Shown: piece by piece, positions 23,137-40,046 of the stretch
Position numbering within the stretch: position 1 is the first letter of the stretch
Layout: each line of letters opens with the position of its first letter
Source of the DNA: Haematococcus lacustris
Lineage: Eukaryota; Chlorophyta; Chlorophyceae; Chlamydomonadales; Haematococcaceae
Direction: 5' to 3'
NCBI GenBank assembly: GCA_030144725.1
Contig: JASKMD010000007.1
Coordinates: 8,543,568-8,607,567 of the forward strand
DNA length: 64,000 nt
Translations under genes and position numbers: made by a program
Notes under the pieces: generated by a model
The model's database searches: none
The model's input: only the letters and a program-made list of their open reading frames with translations
What the model was told of the DNA's origin: nothing

Positions 23137-23702
23137 AGCTGTAACTCTACACTCACTACGCCAAAAACTATGTTAGATGGCTCACAATGTAGCCAACCCG
23201 GCCAGCTACCCTTGACCCATCCAGAATAGTTATGCAGTCAGTAGGCCGTGCACAGCAAAGCTTCAAAGTTACTAATTCAGATTTGAGCCACAGCGAGGCA
23301 TGCAGTCATCGCTTTGACCGCCCGCGCCGCATAGGCTGCTCTACATGAGCATGCGCGTCGGAAGCAGCAGTCGGATCGGAAAGCGGATGCGGCAATGTGG
23401 CAATGAGCCCACCTCCCCCCATACCTGGAGGGCAATGCCACAGCTCAACAGTTTGGACTTACAGCATGCTACTTACTAGGATAGGCTCCTCTAGGACAGT
23501 GTTACAAACGCTCATACTCAGCTAAGCCAAAAGCTCACTTTGGTCTGTGACCCTTAACTCCCTTGGCCAATCTCAGGGCCAGAGCCATGCAGTGAGTCAC
23601 ACAACTCCACACCACGACATAGTTTGGACTCGGCTCCTCTGAGAGTTACACTCCCCTACATGCCATCCACCTGCGTGCAAAGTTTCATAGCTCAACTGCC
23701 AC

Positions 23703-24942
23703 CCCACAGTCGGGCGGCCCCAACATGGGGTTAATAATCTTCATGCAAGTACTCTCTCAAAACTGCACTGTTCTCGATAGCGTTAATCACATTGGCATTG
23801 GCGGTTTAGTCCGCATAATCTGACCATCAGCGCTAGCCATTGGAGTCTTTGCCCGCGTACTGCCACATGTGCCCGCGAACAAATCACATCGGCGAGACGG
23901 GTCGCCTTGGGACGGTGAGCCTCATCGCTATGACCCCATCTACCTAGCGTAGTGAGCTGGTTGTGCACAAATGGAATGTCCGGCCAACACCCAACGCGAT
24001 GCCTGCCGGGCGTGCAGGGCACCTAGACGGGGTGATTGAAACATCTGGGCGTATTCGCTTTCGCCGAAGACATCATCTGGGTCGGCGCACACTAAGGTAA
24101 TACCGGCTTACACCCCCCCCTCCTCCACTGTGTCCTCCACCGTGTTGCACCCGCTGCACCCATAGAAAAAGCGATACGTAATGTTTGTTCTTGACTCATT
24201 GGTGCATCTCTTGAAACAGATTGCAAATTAAATAGCTCAGGCCTCAATCAGTTTGACACTTTCAAAGTTACATCATGTTTTCCAAGCAGAATCAGGGCTA
24301 CGGGGCTGTGGGGTGGCAGTTGAGCTATGAAACTTTGCACGCAGGAGGATGGCATGTAGGGGAGTAAAAGTCTGTAGGGGAGCCGAGTCCAAATTCGGTC
24401 ACGGTATGGAGTTGCGTGACTGACTGCATGGCCCTGGCCCTGAGATCGGCTAAGGGAGTTGGGGGTCACGGACCAAAGTGAGCTTGTGGCTTGTCTGAGT
24501 ATGAGCGTTTGTAACAATGTCTAAGAGGAGCTTAACCTAGTAAGTAGCATGCTGTAAGTCCAAATGGTCGAGCTGTGGCATTGCCCTCCAGGTATGGGAA
24601 GGAGGTGGGCTCCGTGCCACATTCCCGCAACCGTTTTCATATCCGACTGCTGCTGCCGACGCGCGTGCTCATGTAGAGCAGCCTAAGCGACGCGGGCGGT
24701 CGAAGCGATGACTGCATGGCCCGTAACGGTTCGAATTTGAATCACTAACTTTGATGCGTTGTTGTGCACGGCCTACTGACTGCATAAATATTCTGGATGG
24801 GGGAAAGGTAGCTGGCCGGGTTGGCTGCATACTGAGCCAGCTAGCATTAAATTTAGCGCAGCGAGTGCAGAGTTACAGCCGTCCTACTACCAGGGGTCGG
24901 TTTACTGCCATTTTTTGAATGTTGGGGCCGCCTGACCCACAG
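23703..24942 (-). mobile_element. Family T element T4, nested in T3 in opposite orientation, TSD CCCACAG
   Basis: Ends TCGGGCGGCCCCAAC (23710-23724) and GTTGGGGCCGCCTGA (24921-24935) are flanked by the exact 7-bp duplication CCCACAG at 23703-23709 and 24936-24942. The body is inverted relative to T3 and T1; for example the ACCGACCCCTGG subterminal motif is at the right end on the minus strand. The uninterrupted site can be compared with copy T1 near 62110. An ~80-aa frame (23783-24022, minus) corresponds to those in T1 and T3. Confidence 0.85.
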
Positions 24943-25121
24943 CCCCCTGGCCTTATTTCTGCCTGGTGACCATGATGTAACTTTGAAGATGTCAAACTCA
25001 TGGAGACCTGTGTTGTTTGTTTTGCGGTTTGTTTCAAGAGATCCGCCAATGAGTAAAGAACAACAATTCTATGTCGCATTTCCTCTAGGTGCAACGGGTG
25101 CAACACAGTGAAGGGCACAGT

Positions 25122-25147
25122 GGAGGGGGGGGGGGGGGGGGGGGGGT
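25122..25147. repeat. Poly-G tract
   Basis: An almost uninterrupted run of about 24 G lies within T3. The equivalent place in T1 (62458-62466) is shorter. Assembly length may be unreliable. Confidence 0.8.
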
Positions 25148-25554
25148 ACCCCGGTGCTACCTTCGTGTGCGCCGACCCAAATGATGTGTTGGGCGAGAAG
25201 CGAAGATAGACTATGCTTCAGCGGCCCCGTCTAGGTGCCCTGCACGCCCGGCAGGCATCGCGTTGGGTGTCAGCCGGACATTCCATTTGTGCACAACCAG
25301 CTCACTACGCAAGGTAGATGGGTTCCCTGCGATGTGGCTCACCGTGCCAAGGAGACCCGTCTCGCCGCTGTGATTTGTTCGCGGGCACATGTAGCAGTAC
25401 ACGAGCAAAGACTCCAATAGCTAGCGCTGATGGTCAGATTACGCGGACTAACTCGTGGCTGCCAATGTGATAAACGCTATTGAAAACGGTGCAGTATTGA
25501 GAGAGAATCTGCATGAACATTACCAACCCCATGTTGGGGCCGCCTGAGGCAGAG

Positions 25555-26571
25555 ACCTCATGCCTGGTGGCAGAGACCTCTTGCCCTGGTGAGAACTAAA
25601 TGGCGGCATGTCGGGCCAGCAGCTTTAATCAACGACTGGTGGCACGGCTTACCCCCTGCGAAGCTGGTCCAACATGGTCCAAGCCGAGGCCTATCGACAG
25701 CTGGCACAACTGCTGGCTGGCCAGAAGACCATTAACTTGGGGGGAACTGGCGGCAGTTGGAACTCATGAATTAATGGATGTGCCCAAGTTGCCCAAGTTG
25801 GTGATGAGCAGGGCCATGCAGCCACGAGAGGCCGGCGACTACAGAAATGTGGACATTTGCGATGAAACATCACACACCCTCACTTATTCGCCAACCCGAC
25901 ACCCTAGGTATGCTCCCCCGGGCCTACCTTCCTTGTTTATCCTCTACAGCTACGCTGACAGCAGCTAGACAACAGCACATGCGAGGGCCCTCACCCAGAT
26001 GTTCGGGAGTCACACTCAGGCATGCTATCCCGCTACTCTCACTCTCTCGCTAAACATCACACAACGGAGGGGAGGCAGACGCGGGGCATGTCACACCAAG
26101 CATGTCGCAATGCATGGTGACAGCTGGTCCTCCATTACCCTTACCCCCACACCAGTCGCGTCCACACTTCCTACCCCACTGCGCAAACACATGGCACTTC
26201 ATACCCAGCACACTGACCTTACCCTACATCCTTAATCCTCCACAAGATGCCCCTCGCACCACAGCCTCCACCCAAAGACATGAGCCCAAGGTGCTGGGAG
26301 GCAAAGCATACCAGGCTGCCTGTGATATCAGAGTGGAACCAATCCCAAGAAATTCAAAATTGCCTCATGACTGCCCTCTCATGTCCCGACGTCTGGGACC
26401 TCTCAACTGTGCGACTGTACAACAACCTGTAATGTTCCTGTTCCATGGGATATGACAGCCCTGCCCATGCATCCACTGCCAGCGCAGCCATGGTGCCCTA
26501 CCTAGCAGGCTGACCATTAGGTACTCAGATGACAGTCAAGGCAGGGGGCCCACTGGGCTTGCCAGGAGGCC
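25555..26571. other. Intergenic, no gene recognised
   Basis: Sequence between the T nest and the squalene epoxidase stop codon. Some plus-strand frames are open (for example 25600-25968) but show no domain, codon pattern or splice structure I can support. The 3' UTR of squalene epoxidase should occupy its right part. Confidence 0.5.
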
Positions 26572-31406
<4,835 letters not shown>

Positions 31407-31591
31407 GTTACTGATCGCTGTTCAGGGTGGTGCAGGTCAATAGCCACATGCCGACAAGCAAATCATGTTGCATGGCCGTTGAGGTTTGCTCATTGGACTC
31501 GACTTGGCCCGCTCCTCCAGTGCCCGCACTCCAGTCTTTGTGTGTCCGCGCCGATGACAATGCGACACCATCCACAGTTTAATGGTGGGCT
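31407..31591. promoter_or_regulatory. Divergent intergenic region, squalene epoxidase / unknown gene
   Basis: 185 bp separate the modelled start codons of squalene epoxidase (-) and the Ser/Pro-rich gene (+). It must contain at least parts of both promoters and 5' UTRs. No specific element is recognised. Confidence 0.45.
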
Positions 31592-34500
31592 ATGTGCCTG
31601 TGCAATCGCAAGGCTCCATTGATGGCCCCAGCGCCAGGTGTCGAGGAGAGGGGCTTTCGCGTCTTGCACACTCACGGCTTCAAGGTGGGCTAATTAGCCT
31701 CACTTACCAATTTGCCTTGTTTCTTTCATTGTCACTCAAACCGTCCCTCAGGTCGCTCTGCACAAGCCTCAACCTGACACTCCTCCATCAGCTTCCTCAA
31801 TCCTGGAGCATGCCTTAGATGAGCTGAGACGATGCAAAAGCACGGTAGGGGTGCTGAACTGACCATGGCCCGTCCCGTTGTGGCAGGCAGGCTGTCACCT
31901 CAGCTGACACAGACACGCTGCTCTTGTGAGCATGCAGACATCACGACTTGCATCACATACCCCTAAAACATCCGAGAGCCTGCTGGCCACTCTGGCCTAT
32001 GTGGACACCGAGCAGCTGCTCAGCTCAACCAGCCAGGCCAGCCACGTCTCAAAGGATGATGAGGAAGGTGACTGCCTGCAGCCCTAGCCCAGGACCAGCG
32101 ATGCTTGGCTCAGTGATGTCAGCAGCAGCAACACCTGGCTATCACAACACCGTCTGCTTGCTTTGAAATCAGGCCATTGCTGCCTTGATGGGTGCGGCGT
32201 GGTACTTGCGCTGACGCTGGCAACCCAAGTCTGTAACAATAGAGTACAGCTGTTCCATGATTGCATTGTGGATTGGTTAGGTTGTCAGGACAAGACAGCT
32301 ACATTGCGCACACCTCTAGTGGGGTATGGTCATGAAGCTGTACTCAGTGGGGCAGGTAGGGCACAAGGGGGCGCGGAAGGGAGGAGGCAGGCAGCGGCTG
32401 CAAGGGCAGGCAGTGTGGCAAGTCCCGCATTGGCCTTCCCTCTCAGCGTGTCCAGCAGTAGCTATGGCTGCACACAGTGGCACACCCACTTGGGCTTTTG
32501 GCCTCACTTGCACCCAGCTGCCCCTGCCTTCCAGACTCCAGCTACTTGAAGCCCCTGAGCCCCATGCAGCCTGTGGGTCATGGAGGCTGGACTGGACCCT
32601 CCATGCTGTCCAGGTCTACAGGCCTGGGCCTGGCTGGTGGGTGTGGCGGCAGGGCAGGCAGGCCAGGCCCCACCTTCAGGCGGTTGATATGGTTGGCAGG
32701 TGTCTCTCACCCATGACTGGCCGCATTCATGCTGGGCCTGCACTGCTGGAGACTGCACTGGGTGCACAAGATGATGGGCAGCGATGTGACGGTCATGGCA
32801 GCTGAGGATGCTGCGCGCTGCCATCGTCCCCGTATCTGGAGTCAGCTGTGGAGAGGCCGTGCAATGTATTCAAATATCAAACATCACAGGTGTAAACACC
32901 TCACCAGTGCTGTTGCAAGCGCTGGGCTCAGCCACCTGCTTGGTGGCGTGAGGGAGTGTGCAGCTAGGGTTGCAGGTCATGGGAGCCTGCTGTTCAAGGG
33001 GCCCAGTTGGTTAGGTGCAACACAGCACCTGGTTTGTTAAGGACATCAAAACAAGCAGTTTCATGTGTACTTGCCTTGGTCCCAAAATAGAGGTGGACAA
33101 TCGCGTCCCTGGCCTCTGCCCACCAAGACATTTTCACTTGGCCCCACTGAGGTGTGTGCTGCTGCTGCTGCTGGCACTGCTGCTGCTTACGCTCCTGCTG
33201 TTGCTGCTGCTGCTGCTGCTGCTGCTGTCCAACTGTCTTCAGCCAAGGCCGCTGCAGCCAGCCCAGGCCCCCGGTTCGCCTTCCTGAAGAACATCCCCCG
33301 TGCCACAGGCGGCTATGCAGCTGAGCCTGACCTGCCTGGGGGCCCGGGGGCTGCAAGGAGTGCTGGGCAGGTCGGCAACCCGCTGATGACCTTCCTGGTC
33401 ACAGACGACAACAGCCGCAGTGGGGCTAGGTTGGAGGCCCTGCACCAACTGACCAAACGCTCCCCCTCATTGCACCTGCCCCGCTCAAAACTGACCGCAG
33501 CTGCGCCTTCCACTCTTGGATGCAGCAGCAGTACCAGCAGCAGTAGCAGCAGCAGCAGTAGTGAGGATGAGGGGCAGGAAGGGAGCGGCAGCAGGAGAAG
33601 CAGCAGCTTGCGCAGGGGCCACAGCCTTCACCTGACGAACCATGATCCAGGTCGGGTGGGTAAGGATTCAGCAGGAGGGGTGTCGGACCTTTTTGGCACA
33701 CTGTCAGGCGAGCAGCAGCTGGACAGCAGCCAGACCAGGGCACCCACACATCACGGCCAGGCAGCTGGTCACGAGCCCCTGGCGACTGCGGTGCGGGAGA
33801 CTGCCACCAGCGCTGCCATCAGGGCAGCACCTGGAGGCTGGGTGGCGGCCAGGCTCAGCTCCAAGCCCCGACCTAAGACTGCTCTGCCAGGGCATGGTCG
33901 TGAAGCTGTACACAGTGGGGCAGGCAGGGCACAAGGGGGCGCAGAAGGGGGGCAGGAAGCGGCTGCGAGGGCAGGCAGTGTGGTGCGCAGACCCGTGGCG
34001 TTTGCACGCGAGCTGCAGCTGCTCAAGGAAGGCAGTAAGAGGGAGGAAGCAGGCACCCAGGTGTGACCCGCTCCAGCATCACTCTGTGGGCGCGGGACGG
34101 GTGCTCGCAGCAGGACATGGGGTGCGCTGGCTGGCATTGCAAATCCTGACCTAGTGCTGGGGCTGAGCCAGGCCGGTGACTGAGGTGCCTATGCCACGCC
34201 AGGAGTAGGATTGCCCTCCAGTGGTAGACCTGCTTAACAGGCGCCGGGCAACACAACAACAACATAACCACAACACAACCACAATACAACAACAACACAA
34301 CACCATGCTCCTTGCTTCTGGTTTCCCAAGGCATTCACACATGCCGCCACGCATTCCACATCACACATTCCAATCACCCCTGCTGACATCTGGCGTCAGG
34401 TGCAAGCTAGGTTGCATCATCTTCTTCATCCTCCATCTGAGTGCCATGACCTGCCTCGTGTCACCTCAGGCGCTGCCCCTACATGAACCATGTGATGCCT

Positions 34501-35852
34501 GTGTGTGTGTGTCGAGTGTGTTGACTCATGCTGCTACCCTGGGCGCCCATGCCGGGCTCCCTCATACTGCCAGGCGTGTGTTGACCTGGCTTGCCATACC
34601 TTGCACCTGCCTGCCCTGCTGCTCCCTGCGGGGTTTGAACAGGGTGACGTGGAGGGTCCAGCGGTGGACACCGCTCGCAGCCGGCCAGGGCTGACCTTTG
34701 CCTCGCTGCCAAGCCCCAGGCCTTGGGGCGCACCCGTCCTGGAAGGTGTGTGGCGGAGGGCAGCAGCAGACCAGCAGCAGACCAGGGAAAACCGAACTGA
34801 GCTGGTGACCTGGTGACCTGGCTTGATATGGTATAATATGTTGGGGTATAATGGTATTGGCTTGATATGGTATGATATGGTATGGTTTAATCTGTTATGA
34901 TATGATTTGGCTTAAACTGGTATGATGTGGAGGCAGTGCTGCCGTCCTGTAAGCTAGCCATAGCAGGATGCCACGCAGTTTGTGCAGCAACCGCAAGCTG
35001 GTCTGTTGTCACTTCACCAATAAGGCAAACACCTCTTGCCAAGTCCCCTACCGGGCACCCAACCGTTGCCCCCCCCTTCTGTTGCTCCCCCTGCTGCTGC
35101 TGTTCACAGTCCCTCTCCTTACCTCGCACTCCGCCTCCCCATCATGGAGCTCCCTGACGCCCAGCACTCCAGGCACCCCTGCCACCTCCGCCCACGCTTC
35201 TAGCTCCACCCCCTTATCACCGCAGTCCCCACTGCCCTCCCCGAGCCCCACCACCTCAGCCCTACAGCCCCTGGTCCTGCTTAGCAAGTTTGGCAGTGGG
35301 ACCAGCAGCATGGGCAGCAGCAGCCCAGGGAGGGGCCCCTCCTGGCTCCGCCCCCTCAGGCCTCCCACAGTGCAGGCAGGGCAGGGAGCAGGGCAGGGGG
35401 GACCGGGCAGGACCTGCCCACCAGCCCTGCCGCCACCCCCCGTGCCGGCGCTTGAGGCAGGCCCCGCCCTCCGCATGTGGCACACTAACAAGGTTGCGCC
35501 TGGGCCCAGGCCTCCACAGGTGAGAGGAAGTGAGAGGGAGTGAGGGCGAGTGGGAGGTGGCGGTGGACTAGAGGCTGTTGCCAGGAGCCTGGCCTGGCTT
35601 AGACATGCTCCATGATCTGTGATGCATGATCTGTGATACATGCATCCATGTGGCATGTAGGCCTGTAGACATGTGGCTGAGGGTGTGACGGGTAGGGACT
35701 GCCATCCCATGCAAAAAGTTGGCATGGGAGTGTGCTTTTGGCGGTGTGCACCATGCAAGCAAGGCATGGGCATGTGTTGCTCTCTGCAGGGTCCATTTAC
35801 GCACAAGGGGTTCTTAGGTAAGATGCGACGGTTGCTGAGTCACGATCTGTGA
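31592..35852 (+). CDS. Ser/Pro-rich protein of unknown function
   Basis: Not recognised. Seven exons agree in phase: 31592-31684, 31752-31844, 31938-32067, 33243-34060, 34643-34745, 35110-35519, 35790-35852, giving 569 aa. An in-frame TAA just before the first ATG supports the start. The N-terminal ~105 aa are less biased, with possible helices 'SSILEHALDELRRC' and 'ESLLATLAYVDTEQLL'. Then follow 'FAFLKNIPRATGGY', a poly-Ser/acidic stretch, Arg/Ser runs, and Pro/Ser/Thr-rich C-terminal exons. The protein ends in a short basic exon 'KGFLGKMRRLLSHDL'. It looks largely disordered. The 1.2-kb intron 3 holds a duplicate of part of exon 4 (32326-32432). Internal splice choices in the low-complexity part are uncertain. 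Confidence 0.6.
32326..32432 (+). repeat. Diverged duplicate of part of exon 4 (33893-33994)
   Basis: About 100 bp here and at 33893-33994 are clearly related. The first copy lies in intron 3 and the second inside exon 4 of the Ser/Pro-rich gene. Both keep the same open frame, with 'SGAGRAQGGAEG' in each. The first copy may be a skipped or alternative exon, or a relic of partial gene duplication. Confidence 0.7.
34825..34930. repeat. Degenerate TATGGTATGATATGG repeat
   Basis: An AT-rich array of degenerate TGATATGGTAT units lies in an intron of the Ser/Pro-rich gene. It contrasts with the GC-rich surroundings. Confidence 0.7.
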
Positions 35853-37053
35853 CACTGTCCCCGCCTATGTCAACCCATACACGGAGCAATGGTCAATAAA
35901 AGCAAGTGCTACTCACCAGCCTATAGATATACTTGTCCATGGGAAGCAAAGTCACACAGTCATGGTGTGCATTACGTTGTGGGCTTTCATGTTCATCTAT
36001 ATTAGACACACATTAGCAGCCACGGCAGTTGCAGGACATCCATGGAGTGTGCATCAGGATCAGGGCATGCGCAGGGTCCCTGCACCACCTTGCCGCATGG
36101 TGTGTGCAGCATGCACATGGTGCCATTTCCAACCCATTGCTCACCCAGCCATGGAGTGTGAACTACATCCATTCCAATACCCATGCCATGTCTGCCTTAG
36201 TGCTCAGCAGCAGAGCTGCATGCTGGAATGCAAGGCATGCAGGCCGTGGGCTCAGTCTATGCTGGTGCAAGTCAGGGGCCAGGCAGCCACCATGGGGGCT
36301 ATCAGCCAGGTCAGCCCAGAGTGTTGAGCCATGCTCCTGGAGCTAAGCACCACAGCTGACAGTGGGTCAAACCTCGGCAGCAAGAACAGAGGACGGGGGT
36401 TCGCGTCTTAGACCACAACCGCCCAACCCTACATGCTGGCATGTAAGAGTGAGGGTGGCCGAATAGCCTGCAGGCCACAACTGCCCATCTCTGCTGCAGA
36501 AAGCATTCAGCAATGATGCTAACACGGTTTGAAGGACTGCACACCCCACGCCAAGGACAATGCATGGTTTGACATGGCGGGTGATGGGGCATGTGTGTAT
36601 GATGGGGCGTGTGTGTGATGGGGTGGGTGATGGGGCATGTGTATGCCTGGCCCGGCTTTGTCGATGCATGGTAGTTTACGCTGATGATGACCTACACCAC
36701 TGAAGCCAGCAGCCGATAGGCTGCTTGGCCGCCCTCCCCCTCTGGGGGTTTGGGAAGCAATAAATTGATTGGGGTAGGTTTCTGTGGGTGGTGTGGGTGG
36801 ATGGGGTCACGCTGCTCCCAACCCTGTGTCCAGTGACAGTGCCCTCACGCCCTAAAGCACGTGAGTGAACTATATTTTGTCGAACCAATCAGTGTGGGCG
36901 CATGCATCACTTTCTGAGATAGGCCTACAAGGTGTGCAACTTAGTGGTGCAGTGGCAGGCTTAGCGGTGCTCCGAATGAACTCATACCTTTTATGCCTAG
37001 TTACTCAACTCAACATGAGCAGGGTCGGTTTCTCGGCGAGTAGACCTTGGTGC
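35853..37053. other. Intergenic, no gene recognised
   Basis: Sequence between the Ser/Pro-rich gene and ALG1. It contains GATGGGGCATGTGTGT-type repeats at about 36585-36650. The open frames show no recognisable domain. Confidence 0.5.
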
Positions 37054-37457
37054 ATGTGGTGCTGTTGCAACCAGGGTTACGAGAGTGGTCCCTGTAAGCC
37101 GCGCAGCCTGGCAGCTGCTGTGCTCCCCTCCCTGCTGCTGCCAGGGCTGCTATCAGGCCAATGGTGGAGCTGCCACTGGGTGAGCACCAGTTGCATGGAG
37201 ATTACCGACCCCCACTGTAAGCCGTAGGCACAGGCCATGTGACTAATAATCGTGCCATCTCCGTAGGTTTGCGTACACCTAACAGCAGATGGCCCTGGGA
37301 GTACCCTAGATAAGACCCCATGCCCAATGCCCAATACCCCACCAGCACTTCCTTTAGCCCCGACTAGCCGTTGAAATGCCTGCCCAGCCTCCCCCTCTGG
37401 CTATCGCTGCGACCCACCTTGTCGCGTCCTGATGTAGTCGAGCTTGCATGGGTTTGA

Positions 37458-40046
37458 ATGTCGCGACAGCTTGCGCCATTGCCAGTGGCTCCAATGGTAT
37501 CTCACAATGGAGCCTGGACATGCTGGGTGGTGGTCCTTGGGGACTTCGGGCGCAGTCCTCGGATGCAGTACCACACCCTCTCTCTCAGCCATCAGCATAA
37601 TGCGCGCGTGCACGTGGTGGCATACGCCGGATCCAGCCATCTGCCCGAGCTGCAGCGCGCAGCTAACGTGTGCATCACCAGCCTTCGTGAGCCTGCAGCC
37701 TGGCTACAGCGCCTGCCTCGCCCCCTCGCCCTTATCATGAAGGCATTGCAGCAAGTGCTACAGCTGTTGTGGCTGTTCCTTGTAGCCCTGCCCCGCCCTC
37801 AATGCATCTTGGTCCAGAACCCACCAGCTATTCCCACCATGGCGCTGTGTTGGTTAGCAGCTGTGCGGCATCAAGCCAAGCTCATCATCGACTGGCACAA
37901 CTATGGCTACACCATTCTAGCGCTCAGCCAAGGCTCTGGCCATTGGCTGGTCTCTGTAGCCCGAGCCTATGAGAGGTTCTGGGGCAGACGAGGCCATGCC
38001 CACTTCTGCGTGACCAAGGCCATGCAGCAGGAGTTGAAGGTGGGCAGCGCACAGAGGGTCGCCCAACTCCACCAAACTCGCAGCGGTACCACCACTGCCT
38101 TTGCCGTACAGTGTCACTAAGCAAGGTTTTAAAGCAGTGAGCAGTAGCAGTCTCAACACGCCATCATTGCCAGACACTCACACACGCCACCACGCCACCC
38201 ACACCATCACTCAACACCCACCTGCGCCATCACAACACTAGACACCCACCTTGAGCTATGCAGCGTCCGCAGTAGCCCACCATGGCATTGAGATCAATGG
38301 CACACACCAGCAGCCCAAGCATAGCATACAGGCACAATACCCGATACACACACCACATGCCCCAGCCCCTCTGCGCCCCTTACCCTCCCTCCCACCACTG
38401 CCCCGTGTCTTGCAACCTGGTCCAGCGCCCACTGCATGCTGCATGCTGTCTTGTAGGACAGCTGGGGGGTAACCGCCACGGTACTGTATGACCGGCCCCC
38501 TGCCTTCTTCCGCCGCACCCCCTTGCCAGCTGTACATGCCTTGATGGCCAAATTGGAGCCGGCTCTGCACAGCCCTGACTTCTCAGATTGGCTTTCCGTG
38601 TGGCAGCAGCAGCAGCCACCCCAGCCCCAGCAAGCCCCTCAGGCCCATGACTCATCGCCAGGGCCAGGCAGCAGCCAGGGCACCACCTTGCTTACCACGG
38701 CCACCCCTATAGGGCAGGCTGCTGCTGCTCATCAGGGGTCAGGGCAGACTGGCTGTGGGGGCCTGCAGCTGCGCATGGACCGCCCAGCTGTGGTGGTCAG
38801 CAGCACAAGTTGGACACCGGACGAGGACTTCAGCATACTGCTGGCCGCCGCCCAGCTCTATGACACAGCTGTGCAAGCAGCAGCAGCGGCAACGGCGTCA
38901 GGAGGCTTGCCGCGGGTGCTGTTCCTCATAACAGGTACCGGCCTGGTGGGCAGGCGGGTAGCCCTGCAATGTAGCGTTCCGCCATGCTGCCTTGTGCAAG
39001 TGGCTTGACCGCCATGTGGCTGCCTGGCACGCTGCCATGTCAGCCTGCTGTCCCCACCCTACTGCCCTGGCTGTGGTCCATGTTGTGGTGTGGGGGTCAT
39101 ACGCCGTGGCGCCGTGTGCAGTCACGGCTGGTACCCTGTGCTGAGCAAAGAAGTGGCACTACCAGCTCTTCCAAGCGCTTTGCAGCTGTCTGTGCAGCCT
39201 CCCCTTGCAGCCTGGTTGCAGGTAAAGGGCCTCAACGCGACATGTACCTGCAGCAACTGCGGGGCATGACCTTCAAGCACGTGGCCTTCCGCACCCTGTG
39301 GCTGGAGCCAGGTGACTACCCCCTGCTACTGGGCACCGCTGACATTGGTGTCAGCCTGCATGCCTCCTCCTCCGGCCTGGACCTGCCCATGAAGGTGAGC
39401 TGCAGCCGGAGCTCCTGCTGCTTCCAGACCAGCTAGCAAATGCACAGCAGCCCCCCCCCGGCTGGCGGTTGCAAAGATGTGATGCCGTTATCAATCAGGC
39501 AGGTCAGCAGCACATGTCACCAGGTCTTTGGCAGCGTGTGAGTGTGTAGGCGTGTAGGTGTAGGTGTAGGTGGGCCTCATGACCTTCCCTGCACGACCAC
39601 CACGATCTTATGGCCGCAAGCATGGCGGAGGGGGCACTAGGCTTAGGGCATGTTTGCAACTCCACAGCTCATGCCAGGTGGGCATGGGGGAAGCAGGAGC
39701 GGTAAGGGGGGAAGCAGGAGGAAGGAGGAGGGAGAGGAGATGAGAGTAGCATCAGGTCTGACCCTGTCGCATCCTGCTGCAGGTGGTCGACATGTTTGGC
39801 AGTGGGCTGCCTGTATTCGCCCTGGCCTACAGCTGCATACACGAGCTGGTGGAGGAAGGGCAGACGGGCCTGCTGTTCTCTGACGCACCACAGCTGGCCC
39901 TGAACCTGCAGACCCTCCTCACTGGCTTCCCTGCCCACCCCAGCTCACAGTTGCTACACATGCAGCAGCGCGTCGCAGCTCAGGAGCAGGCGCTGAGATG
40001 GGAGGAGAACTGGTCGAAGGTCGCCTGGCCGTGCATCAGGCCGTGA
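37458..40046 (+). CDS. ALG1: ALG1, chitobiosyldiphosphodolichol beta-mannosyltransferase
   Basis: Adds the first mannose to GlcNAc2-PP-dolichol on the cytosolic face of the ER in N-glycan assembly (GT33 family). Four exons agree in phase: 37458-38039, 38457-38934, 39222-39394, 39783-40046, giving 498 aa. Signatures: 'VVVLGDFGRSPRMQYH' near the N terminus, 'LVQNPPAIPTM', 'IIDWHNYGYTILAL', 'TATVLYDRPPAFF', 'STSWTPDEDFSILL', 'VLFLITGKGPQ', and the nucleotide-sugar region 'SLHASSSGLDLPMKVVDMFG'. A Gln/Pro-rich insertion in exon 2 explains the extra length. ALG1 proteins normally begin with a membrane anchor, which this start lacks. An upstream exon 37054-37179 encodes a hydrophobic stretch ('SLAAAVLPSLLLPGLL') and could splice in phase to 37470. 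Confidence 0.93.

Larger units (their letters stand above)
20834..25554 (+). mobile_element. Family T element T3, outermost copy of a nest, TSD GGCAGAG
   Basis: The left inverted repeat TCAGGCGACCCCAAC is at 20841-20855; the right end GTTGGGGCCGCCTGA is at 25533-25547. They are flanked by the exact 7-bp duplication GGCAGAG at 20834-20840 and 25548-25554. The body (23.14-23.70 and 24.94-25.53 kb) is closely similar to copy T1 at 61.5-62.9 kb. It is interrupted by T2, by an AT-rich insertion (22.44-23.13 kb) and by T4. A frame for ~60 aa ('RHRVGC', 'FVHNQLTT') is shared with T1 and T4. No DDE-type transposase is recognised, so the element is presumably non-autonomous. Confidence 0.8.
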
